Assembly (NCBI GenBank): GCA_963725895.1
Contig: CAVSAJ010000003.1
Span: forward strand, 1,426,001-1,490,000
Reading direction: 5' to 3'
Source: Bog-473 sp963725895
GTDB lineage: Bacteria; Actinomycetota; Acidimicrobiia; Acidimicrobiales; RAAP-2
DNA: 64,000 nucleotides
The notes under the pieces were generated by a model. It saw nothing but the letters and a program-made list of their open reading frames with translations, did not search any database and was not told where the DNA came from. Positions 54,632-62,094 of this stretch are shown in pieces (within the stretch, counting starts at the first letter, position 1; the number at the start of each line of letters is the position of its first letter). The position numbers and the translations under genes were made by a program.

Positions 54632-55519
54632 ATGAACGACGACCAGTTCAAGAACGTCCGATCTGGGCAGGGTTTCATTGCTGCCTTGGATCAGAGTGGT
54701 GGAAGTACCCCAAGCGCCTTGAAGGCTTATGGGATAGACGAGCACCAGTACTCGGACGACGACGAGATGTTCGACCTCATGCACGCCATGCGCAGTCGGA
54801 TCATCACAAGTCCCAGCTTCAAGGGTGATCAGATCCTCGGGGCAATCCTTTTCGAAGACACCATGGATCGCGACATCGACGGACGGAGCTCTGTTTCGTA
54901 CCTTTGGGACATAAAGCGCGTTGTGTCCTTCTTGAAGGTGGACAAGGGTTTGGCCAGCGAGCACGACGGAGTCCAGGTCATGAAACCGATCCCCACGCTT
55001 GCCTCGTTGCTGTCACGTGCGGCGCAGAAGGGCGTCTTCGGCACGAAGATGCGTTCATTCATCAAGCTGGCCCACCGCACCGGGATCAAGGCCGTCGTCG
55101 ACCAGCAGTTCCACTTCGCGAACCAGATCATCGCCACTGGACTGGTTCCCATCATCGAGCCCGAAGTCGACATCCGGAGCACCGAGAAGGGTAAGGCGGA
55201 GGAGATCCTAAAAGAGAGCATCACCGAGCATCTGGGCCAGCTCGCTCCACACCATCACGTCATCTTGAAGCTGTCGCTTCCCGATGTTGACGACTTCTAC
55301 TCCGATCTCATGAGACACCACAACGTTGTGCGAGTCCTCGCGTTGTCCGGTGGATACGCTCAGCGCGAGGCGGACCTTCGCCTGTCCGCGAATCATGGCC
55401 TGGTGGCTAGTTTTTCGCGGGCCTTCACCGAGGGACTGTCGGTCCATCAGAGCGACGCGGAGTTCGATGCCACCTTGGAGCAGTCGGTTGCCGCCATCTT
55501 CGAAGCGTCTCTTACGTAA
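54632..55519 (+). CDS. Class I fructose-bisphosphate aldolase
   Basis: A 295-residue class I aldolase. The N-terminal FKNVRSGQGFIAALDQSGGS followed by TPSALKAYGI is diagnostic; the Schiff-base region is VIPIIEPEVD-like ATGLVPIIEPEVDIRSTEKG and HVILKLSLPDVDDFYSDL. The end has VRVLALSGGYAQREADLRLS. It reversibly splits fructose-1,6-bisphosphate without a metal. It starts 228 bp after the transketolase, so it may have its own promoter. With the transketolase it forms a sugar-phosphate interconversion set. Confidence 0.93.
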   Translation: MNDDQFKNVRSGQGFIAALDQSGGSTPSALKAYGIDEHQYSDDDEMFDLMHAMRSRIITSPSFKGDQILGAILFEDTMDRDIDGRSSVSYLWDIKRVVSFLKVDKGLASEHDGVQVMKPIPTLASLLSRAAQKGVFGTKMRSFIKLAHRTGIKAVVDQQFHFANQIIATGLVPIIEPEVDIRSTEKGKAEEILKESITEHLGQLAPHHHVILKLSLPDVDDFYSDLMRHHNVVRVLALSGGYAQREADLRLSANHGLVASFSRAFTEGLSVHQSDAEFDATLEQSVAAIFEASLT

Positions 55520-55655
55520 GGTTTGCTAGGCCAGGAGCACCGACTTGGCAGAGTCACCCAGGTGAAGAGGGTGCTGGTTCGCTCATCGAGGGGACCGCTG
55601 GCCGCAGGTGTGGGCTTGCCCCGATCTTTCAGGGGTTTGTAGGCCCGCAGCCGGA

Positions 55656-55805
55656 TAGTAGAGCGCTCTACTGCACGGATGTACGCAGTGGACTGGCTGG
55701 AAACTGGGGGACGGAGCCGCACTTCGAACCATCCAACAGACCTAAGCGGAAGAGAACCACCACCTCGCCAAGGGTGAGGGTCGCGGTTTCTATCCCGTCT
55801 TCCGC
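55656..55805 (+). repeat. tRNA-Gly-derived interspersed element, copy G
   Basis: It starts with tagtagagcgctctactg and has gcagtggactggctggaaact and gggggacgga. The 3' half is decayed: anticodon arm cacctcgccaagggtg with a changed anticodon base and an insertion, T arm gtcgcggtttctatcccg and acceptor cttccgca. The tail ttaccaggtagaacgc follows. It is the most diverged of the full-length copies, with D. Confidence 0.85.
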
Positions 55806-56070
55806 ATTTATATTACCAGGTAGAACGCACTTTATTCGACTCCTGATCTGCGCTCGGTCTCATGATGCACCGAGCCTCTTTGGCGTCTGGATGGCAGTAC
55901 CAGGCTGACATCATGCCGGATGCAATGGTGCGCCTCTTGGTCGGTCCGTCGTGGTGCACCGTCGGTGAGCTCGGTCGGCGCGGCAAGGTTTGTAACGATG
56001 TCCTCAGACGCACGGTCTCCTTTGCCGTACGGTCCACGGTCAGGTGTGCCTCATTTTGGCTGACGTTATT
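55806..56070. other. Intergenic region before the P-type ATPase end
   Basis: Apart from the tail of repeat copy G, no gene or RNA signal is supported here. Confidence 0.4.
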
Positions 56071-58833
56071 TCAGGCGGCGCGTGGCGCTGTCATCTCCGG
56101 CGTTCCCCGCGAGGACCTGGCCCGGATCGCGAATTTCCGAAGCTCATCGGCGCCCAAGACGATGAACGGGAACGGGATCAGCAGCAGCAGATCGCGCGCG
56201 GGCGGAACCGCCGTTCCGAGCAGCGCCTGAAACGGCGGGGCGAGCACGAACATGGCAGCGATGGCAAGCTCGCCCACGATCGCCCAAAGCAGGTAACGGT
56301 TGCTGAACGCTCCGACCGAGCGCAGCGATGCCCGCTGGGTCCGCACCGCGAAGGCTGTGCCGATCTGTCCGAAGATGACCCCAAGGAAGGTCATCGTCGT
56401 CGCCTGCTGGTAGGCATGGTGGAAGCGGGTGTGGGCACCGGTCGGGTCGCCGGAGTGCCAGCCGGCCTGGGTGAGCACGTAGAAGAACCCGGCGAGCGAG
56501 AGGAGCGAGACGATCAGGCCCAGAAAGAGCCAGGCGCGGAACAACATTGGTCGGCGGATCAAGCCTTCGGACTGTTGGCGCGGGGAGCGATTCATTATCC
56601 CGGGCTCGGCCGGGTCACGGCTCAGCGCGAGCGAGGGGAGCGTTTCAGTGCCGACGTCGAAGGCGAGCAGCATGAGGACCGGAAACGGCAGCGGCACGGC
56701 GCCGCCAGCCAGAGCGAAGACAAGGAACGGGAGTGTCTCAGGTGTGGCGTGGGCAAAGATGTAGATGATGAACTTACGGATGTTGTCGTAGACGACGCGT
56801 CCCGCCTCTACCGCGGTCACGATGGTGGCGAAGTTATCGTCGGTCAGGACCATGGTCGCGGCTTCGCGCGCGACGTCAGTGCCCGTCTTTCCCATCGCCA
56901 CCCCGATGTCGGCCTGCCGCAGCGCGGGCGCGTCGTTGACGCCGTCACCGGTCATCGCAATCACATGACTGTCGGCCTGGAGCGCTTCGGCTATCTGCAG
57001 CTTGGCCTCGGGTGAGGCACGGGCAAACACCACCTCTCGATTGCCGGAGATGGCCCGTTCGATCTCTTGCTCGCTGCGATGGTCAAAGCGATCGGCGTCG
57101 ATCACCAGCGGGTCCTCTCCGCCGATGCCGACGCGCCGCGCGATCGCCGCGGCCGTTAGCGGATGATCGCCGGTGATCACGATCACGCGGATCCCAGCCG
57201 TGTGGCAGCGGGCGATCGCGTCGGCGACCTCGGGGCGTGGCGGATCTAGCATTGTCACGAGCCCGACGAAGCACAGCTTCTGCTCGGCCGCCTCGCGCGC
57301 CGGCACCTCGGCCGTCAGCGGCAGCGACCGTCGAGCAAATGCGAGCACGCGCTGTCCCTGGCCGGCGTAGTCGGAGACCCGCCTGGCAATCTGCTGTCGG
57401 CGTGACGACCCCAGTGCAACCTCGTTGCCGTCGCGTTCGAGAACCGTGGTGCAGGCCGGTAGCACAGACTCGGGAGCGCCTTTGGTGTGCAACCAGTTGA
57501 AGCCCTCGCCGGCGTCGAGCGTGCTCATCAGCTTGGAGTGCGCGTCGAAGTTGTATTCGTGGCGGCGGGACCGTTCACGCCGGTCGGCCTGGACATCGCC
57601 CCCGAGTGCCCGCGCGGCCTGCAGTATCGCGATCTCGGTCGGGTCGCCAGACGGCTCCCTCCCCGGGTCCAGGCGCGCATTGCTGCAGCTCGCGGCGGTC
57701 TCAATCAGAGCGCTCAACGGCGCCTGCACCAGTCCGTTCTCCGGAGTCCTCTCGGCGTCGAGCTTGATGTCCCCGGCGCAGGTCCAAATCGCGACCGGGT
57801 GCATCCGGTTCTCGGTCAGTGTTCCCGTCTTGTCGGTGCAGATCACGTCCGTGCTGCCGAGCGTCTCGACCGAACTCATGCGCTTCACGACCGCCCCGCG
57901 CCGAGCCAGCAGGGTCACCGCCACGGCGAGTGACAGGGTGATTACTGGAAGCAGTCCCTCGGGAACCATGCCAGCCAACAGGCCCACCGCGAACGTGACG
58001 GCACTCCGTGGCGACAGCCGCGTCAGGAAGATCGCCAGCGGGACAAATGCCATCGCCAGCGCAACTGCGACCTTGGCGATCAACCAAGAAACCCGGCGTA
58101 CCTGTTGATCGAGCGGACTGGGTTCCTCCTTGACGCCTTGCGATAGCGCCGCGATCCGGCCCAGCTCGGTGTGCATCCCGGTGGCGAACACGACCGCCCG
58201 CGCATCACCGCTCGTGCACATGCTGCCCGCGAACAGGAGCTCGCGGGCATGCAGGCGCGGACGGTCGCGGTCGTGGTACTCCGCCGAGCGCATCGCCGGG
58301 ACCGACTCACCGGTGATCGTCGAGAGGTCGATTTCGACCGCGCCCGATATCAGGCGCATGTCGGCGGCGATCCGCTCCCCCTCCTCGACCAGGGCAATAT
58401 CGCCGGGAACGAGTTCGGCGGCGTCGACCACCTTCGGGGCGCGGTCGCGCATGACCGTGATCTTCTGAGGTATGTACCCAGCAAGCGCCTCGACCGCCTT
58501 CTCCGCGTGGCGCTCCTGAACGAGGGCGACCACTGCATTCAGCACGATGATCAGCACCACCGCGACGCCGATCGTGATGCTGCCGACGATGAACGACAAT
58601 AGAGCCGCTGCCCACAGCAGCAGCGCCAGCGGATGCGCGAACTGCCGTGCCAGCTCTCGCGGCCATTGTGCACCCCGCCGACGCTCAAGCTGGTTGGAAC
58701 CGTACTGCGTAAGGCGTCGTTGCGCCTCGCGAGAGCTGAGACCCTCCGGGTGGGTCCTCAGCGAGCGTAAGAGGCCCTCAACTGCCTCGGTTGGATCCGA
58801 CGGCGCCGCAGGGGGAGCGGTGGCGAGTGCCAT
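56071..58833 (-). CDS. P-type cation-transporting ATPase (CtpF-like, P2 type)
   Basis: A 920-residue P-type ATPase of the Ca/Na/K-like (P2) branch. It has an N-terminal cation ATPase domain (VEGLLRSLRTHPEGLSSREA), actuator STITGESVPA (174-177), helix 4 LAGMVPEGLLPVITLSLAV, phosphorylation site CTDKTGTLTENRMHPVAIW with Asp334, nucleotide part FDAHSKLMSTLD and LHTKGAPESVLP, and hinge MTGDGVNDAPALRQADIGVA. Helix 6 is LMLLAFDVGTETLPSLALSR. In M. tuberculosis ctpF (Rv1997), of the same branch, is DosR-induced. Two DosR-like boxes lie 93 and 115 bp upstream. The ion is likely Ca2+, Mn2+ or a monovalent cation. Confidence 0.92.
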   Translation of the reverse strand: MALATAPPAAPSDPTEAVEGLLRSLRTHPEGLSSREAQRRLTQYGSNQLERRRGAQWPRELARQFAHPLALLLWAAALLSFIVGSITIGVAVVLIIVLNAVVALVQERHAEKAVEALAGYIPQKITVMRDRAPKVVDAAELVPGDIALVEEGERIAADMRLISGAVEIDLSTITGESVPAMRSAEYHDRDRPRLHARELLFAGSMCTSGDARAVVFATGMHTELGRIAALSQGVKEEPSPLDQQVRRVSWLIAKVAVALAMAFVPLAIFLTRLSPRSAVTFAVGLLAGMVPEGLLPVITLSLAVAVTLLARRGAVVKRMSSVETLGSTDVICTDKTGTLTENRMHPVAIWTCAGDIKLDAERTPENGLVQAPLSALIETAASCSNARLDPGREPSGDPTEIAILQAARALGGDVQADRRERSRRHEYNFDAHSKLMSTLDAGEGFNWLHTKGAPESVLPACTTVLERDGNEVALGSSRRQQIARRVSDYAGQGQRVLAFARRSLPLTAEVPAREAAEQKLCFVGLVTMLDPPRPEVADAIARCHTAGIRVIVITGDHPLTAAAIARRVGIGGEDPLVIDADRFDHRSEQEIERAISGNREVVFARASPEAKLQIAEALQADSHVIAMTGDGVNDAPALRQADIGVAMGKTGTDVAREAATMVLTDDNFATIVTAVEAGRVVYDNIRKFIIYIFAHATPETLPFLVFALAGGAVPLPFPVLMLLAFDVGTETLPSLALSRDPAEPGIMNRSPRQQSEGLIRRPMLFRAWLFLGLIVSLLSLAGFFYVLTQAGWHSGDPTGAHTRFHHAYQQATTMTFLGVIFGQIGTAFAVRTQRASLRSVGAFSNRYLLWAIVGELAIAAMFVLAPPFQALLGTAVPPARDLLLLIPFPFIVLGADELRKFAIRARSSRGTPEMTAPRAA

Positions 58834-58925
58834 CGAGACTTCCTTTCACTAACGGCCACCGCGGCAGTGCCGATCGACCCAGGCTTCTAGAACTAACTGT
58901 GAGGAATGGGCCAAGCGACGCGGTA

Positions 58926-58961
58926 GGGAGCATCGTCCCGTCGGACAGGGACCAAGGTCTC
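58926..58961 (-). promoter_or_regulatory. Paired DosR/DevR-like boxes upstream of the P-type ATPase gene
   Basis: gggagcatcgtccc (58926-58939) and gggaccaaggtctc (58948-58961) each keep at least one full half-site of the GGGAC-N4-GTCCC core. Their centres are 22 bp apart, as with paired DosR sites. They lie 93-128 bp from the ATPase start. Confidence 0.6.
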
Positions 58962-59026
58962 GCTCAGCGGAACTGTTACCTCATACCGCGGCCGATATGG
59001 CGACGAAGGGCGGCTGGGACCCCGGT

Positions 59027-59062
59027 GTGACCTTTGTCCCTACTTCGGCCGACCATCGTCCC
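59027..59062 (+). promoter_or_regulatory. Paired weaker DosR/DevR-like boxes upstream of the ABC exporter genes
   Basis: gtgacctttgtccc (59027-59040) and ccgaccatcgtccc (59049-59062) each keep a perfect GTCCC half-site and a partial partner, again with 22 bp between centres. They end 37 and 59 bp before ATG 59099. Confidence 0.5.
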
Positions 59063-59098
59063 TATTAGCCATTACGTGATGACCGCCAAAATCAACCG

Positions 59099-60187
59099 AT
59101 GACGGTCAGTTCAGAAGGCCACACGATGCAGAGCGAAGGGCCCGAGCCGGCAGTATGGGGTGAGCCTCGGATCACGGTCGCGACCGATATCCCGACGTTT
59201 CCTGAAACTGACCGCAATTCGCCTGCCGTCGAGGTCCGGGGCCTGACCAAATCCTACGGCCAACTCATCGCGGTCAACAGCATCACCTTCGACGTCGCCC
59301 AGGGCGAGATCTTCGCCTTCTTGGGACCCAACGGTGCGGGGAAGTCGACCACTATCAAGATGCTCTGCACTTTGGCCCGACCGACCGCAGGATCTGTACG
59401 TGTGGCCGGCTTCGACGTCGTCGTCGACGCCAGGGCGGTGCGGCGGCACATCGGCCTCGTCTTCCAGGAGCAGACACTCGACGACCAGCTGACCGCCGAG
59501 GAAAACTTACGCTTCCACGCCGTTCTCTACGGCGTGCCCGCAGACCGGGTCGAAGCATGCATCACCCGCGTGCTCGAGCTGGTCGCGCTCTCCGACCGGC
59601 GCAAGGACCTCGTCTCGAACTACTCGGGTGGCATGGCGCGTCGCCTCGAGATCGCCCGCGGGATGCTCCACACGCCGCGGGTCCTGTTCCTCGATGAGCC
59701 CACCGTCGGCCTCGATCCGCAGACTCGCGCCCTCATCTGGGAGGACATCCACCGCCTGCGTCGGGAGGAAGGGATCACCATCTTCCTCACCACTCACTAC
59801 ATGGATGAGGCGGAGAACGCCGAACGCATCGCCATCATTGACAAAGGCGAGATCATCGCCCTCGACACTCCCGACGCCCTCAAGGCCTCCGTGGGTTTCG
59901 ACACCATCGCGCTCGAGACGGCCGACGACGACGCTGCCCTCTCCGCGTTGCGCGCGAGCGGTTACAGGGTTGAGCGCGCCGAGAACGGGTTGACCATCTA
60001 CGTCGAGGACGAGGAAGCTGCAGTCGGCGCCGTGGTGGCGGCCGTCGGTGTCCCCGTGCGAATGGTGCGTGCCCACAGGCCAACGCTCGACGACGTCTTC
60101 CTGCACTACACGGGTCGCGAGATCCGCGACCAGCATGGCGAGGGTGCGATCTCGATGTTCGCCCGGGCGCACGGCGTCCGCCGGTGA
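59099..60187 (+). CDS. ABC exporter ATPase, DrrA-like
   Basis: A 362-residue ATPase of the daunorubicin-resistance (DrrA) type. Walker A is LGPNGAGKSTTIKMLCTLAR, the signature is NYSGGMARRLEIARGMLHTP, Walker B is VLFLDEPTVGLDPQTRALIW, and the H-loop is ITIFLTTHYMDEAENAERIA. The DrrA-specific C-terminal extension ends with the RPTLDDVFLHYTGREIRD motif. ATG 59099 is used, though ATG 59126 would also do, since about 30 residues precede the ABC fold. It is cotranscribed with the permease that follows after 16 bp; substrate unknown. Confidence 0.92.
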   Translation: MTVSSEGHTMQSEGPEPAVWGEPRITVATDIPTFPETDRNSPAVEVRGLTKSYGQLIAVNSITFDVAQGEIFAFLGPNGAGKSTTIKMLCTLARPTAGSVRVAGFDVVVDARAVRRHIGLVFQEQTLDDQLTAEENLRFHAVLYGVPADRVEACITRVLELVALSDRRKDLVSNYSGGMARRLEIARGMLHTPRVLFLDEPTVGLDPQTRALIWEDIHRLRREEGITIFLTTHYMDEAENAERIAIIDKGEIIALDTPDALKASVGFDTIALETADDDAALSALRASGYRVERAENGLTIYVEDEEAAVGAVVAAVGVPVRMVRAHRPTLDDVFLHYTGREIRDQHGEGAISMFARAHGVRR

Positions 60188-60203
60188 AGGAGGTGGCACC
60201 TAG

Positions 60204-61076
60204 ATGACCGCGATCACAGCCCCTGGGACGACCCCCACGACGCCCAAAGTTGAGCTGCACACCGGTGTCGCTGGTGAGGTACGTGTCATCGGCATGGTCT
60301 GGGAGCGCGAACTCATTCGCTACGTGCGCACCCGGACGAGGATCCTGAGTGGGCTCATACAGCCTGTGTTGTTCCTGTTCGTCCTCGGCTACGGCATGAG
60401 TGGCCTCGTCGGAACAGTCGGCGGATTCAACTTCCACCAGTTCGTCTACCCCGGCGTGGTGGCCATGAGCGTGGTCATGACGGCGATGTTCTCGGCGCTC
60501 TCCATAGTGTGGGACCGCGAGTTCGGTTTCCTGCGCGAAATGCTCATCGCTCCGGTCAGTCGCGCGACCCTGGTCCTGGGCAAAACGGCCGGCGGTGCCT
60601 CGGTGGCGGCGGTGCAGGGGACGATCATGCTGGTGCTGGCCCCGCTGGTCGGCATCCACCTCACGCCGTTGTTGGTAGTGCAGATGATCTGCCTTGAACT
60701 CTTGATGGCTGTTGCCATGACGACATTTGGGGTGTTCGTGGCCAGCCGAATTTCCAGGATGGAGTCGTTCCAGGTGGTCATGCAGATGCTCCTCATGCCC
60801 ATGCTGTTTCTCTCGGGTGCGCTCTTCCCGCTCAACGGCCTGCCCACTTGGTTGGCCTTTATCACTCGGCTCAACCCGCTGACCTACGCCATCGCCCCAT
60901 TTCGCCAGGTCATCTTCGATGCCCAGAACATGTCGACGGTCGCGAGAGCCCACTTCTCGACCACCGTCACCTGGTTCGGCTGGGCTCTTCCCATGTGGCT
61001 CGAGCTGACAATCGTTGTGATCTTCGCCATCGTCTTCTTCGTACTGGCCGACCGGGGTCTTTCTCGTACCGAATAG
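60204..61076 (+). CDS. ABC-2 type exporter permease, DrrB-like
   Basis: A 290-residue permease with six predicted helices, including LIQPVLFLFVLGYGMSGLVG, FVYPGVVAMSVVMTAMFSAL and MPMLFLSGALFPLNGLPTWL. The ABC-2 signature region is LAFITRLNPLTYAIAPFRQV. AGGAGGTG lies 11-18 bases ahead of ATG 60204. It partners with the DrrA-like ATPase. The exported compound, a lipid or a small hydrophobic molecule, cannot be told from sequence. Confidence 0.92.
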   Translation: MTAITAPGTTPTTPKVELHTGVAGEVRVIGMVWERELIRYVRTRTRILSGLIQPVLFLFVLGYGMSGLVGTVGGFNFHQFVYPGVVAMSVVMTAMFSALSIVWDREFGFLREMLIAPVSRATLVLGKTAGGASVAAVQGTIMLVLAPLVGIHLTPLLVVQMICLELLMAVAMTTFGVFVASRISRMESFQVVMQMLLMPMLFLSGALFPLNGLPTWLAFITRLNPLTYAIAPFRQVIFDAQNMSTVARAHFSTTVTWFGWALPMWLELTIVVIFAIVFFVLADRGLSRTE

Positions 61077-61282
61077 TGCTTTAACGGGGTCTCGTGCGTG
61101 TGATCTGGGATCGGCGGACAGAGGGAGCCGGGGCTTTTGGGTCGGGTGACGATAGACCTTCTAGTACCGCGCACCAGCGAATGCCAACGGGTTGATCAAG
61201 GCGTTGACCTGCGTCCTGATTAGGCACCCGCGCTCCCCCATGTCGCCATGTCGCCCGCCAACTCGACGAGATTCTGCGAATC

Positions 61283-61296
61283 GGGACCTTGGTCCC
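61283..61296 (+). promoter_or_regulatory. DosR/DevR-like box upstream of cooF-cooS
   Basis: gggaccttggtccc has perfect 6-bp inverted half-sites GGGACC/GGTCCC around TT. With its flanks it reads tcgggaccttggtcccggg, close to the DosR consensus TTSGGGACTWWAGTCCCSAA. It lies 97 bp before ATG 61393. Confidence 0.7.
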
Positions 61297-61392
61297 GGGT
61301 GTCACGGGACGTTCTTCGCTATCTGAAATTGCCTCGGGTGCGTAAACCTGGATGGAGAGGGGAAGCGCTTCGGAAGGAGGCCCGGATACGCC

Positions 61393-62094
61393 ATGAAGAC
61401 CGTGTTCATCAATCCGGAACGCTGCATTGGTTGCCTCCAGTGTGAATTGGCGTGTGCGGTCGAGCACTCGGCAAGTCAGGACGAAACCCTCGCCTTTCTT
61501 GAGCAGCCCATGCCTCGCAAGCGTGTTCACGTCCAAGCGGGTCCAGTGCCGACGTTTGCTTTTCCAAACCGGTGTCGCCATTGCGATCCTGCTCCATGTC
61601 TGCAGGTGTGTCCAACCGCCGCGATCTATCGAGATGACGAGCATGGTCTCGTCCTAATTGATGAGAAGAAGTGCATTGGGTGCGCAATGTGCGCAGTGGT
61701 CTGCCCATTCGACGCCCTGACATTCCATTCGATGCCCGACGGGCCCAGCCCGGATGTCGCCGTGGCCGTTAAGTGCGATGGATGCGTCGACCGGGTCAGT
61801 CGGGGCGCCCAGCCGGCATGTGTCGACGTGTGCAAAGTCGATGCACTTGTCTTCGGTGAGTTGAACGATCTAGTAGCCGGAGGGAGAGTGCACGAGGCCG
61901 GAATGGTGCTCGCCGCAACCGGTGCCGACGCCACTGTTCCAACAGGCGACCCCCTCGCTCCGTGGCATGCGTGGGGCGCCGCGGAAGTTGCCGCCGCGGA
62001 CGCAGCCCGCGTCAACCGCGCGTATCACGACGCAAATGGTCGCGCGGTGGGTGCGGCCCCGGTTGAAGACGAGAACGAAGGAGGACCGCAATGA
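61393..62094 (+). CDS. cooF: CooF-like polyferredoxin (4Fe-4S)
   Basis: A 233-residue Fe-S protein of the CooF/HycB/DmsB type. Four Cys clusters are visible: PERCIGCLQCELACAVEHS, NRCRHCDPAPCLQVCPTAAI, KKCIGCAMCAVVCPFDALTF, and VKCDGCVDRVSRGAQPACVD then VCKVDAL, giving ligands for four [4Fe-4S] clusters. CooF carries electrons from CO dehydrogenase to partner reductases or hydrogenases. AAGGAGG precedes ATG 61393. The stop overlaps the cooS start (ATGA), so they are coupled. The C-terminal 60 residues are longer than in typical CooF and rich in Ala. Confidence 0.93.
   Translation: MKTVFINPERCIGCLQCELACAVEHSASQDETLAFLEQPMPRKRVHVQAGPVPTFAFPNRCRHCDPAPCLQVCPTAAIYRDDEHGLVLIDEKKCIGCAMCAVVCPFDALTFHSMPDGPSPDVAVAVKCDGCVDRVSRGAQPACVDVCKVDALVFGELNDLVAGGRVHEAGMVLAATGADATVPTGDPLAPWHAWGAAEVAAADAARVNRAYHDANGRAVGAAPVEDENEGGPQ

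Noticed and set aside
459..55805. Intact tRNA-Gly genes at the repeat copies
   Set aside because: The anticodon and T arms are good, but no acceptor 5' strand sits at the right distance, so no copy makes a normal cloverleaf.
459..55805. Simple attachment sites (attL/attR) of integrated phage or plasmids
   Set aside because: Integrative elements duplicate only the short tRNA 3' core, whereas here about 100 bp upstream and 40 bp downstream are also shared. No integrase or phage genes were seen.
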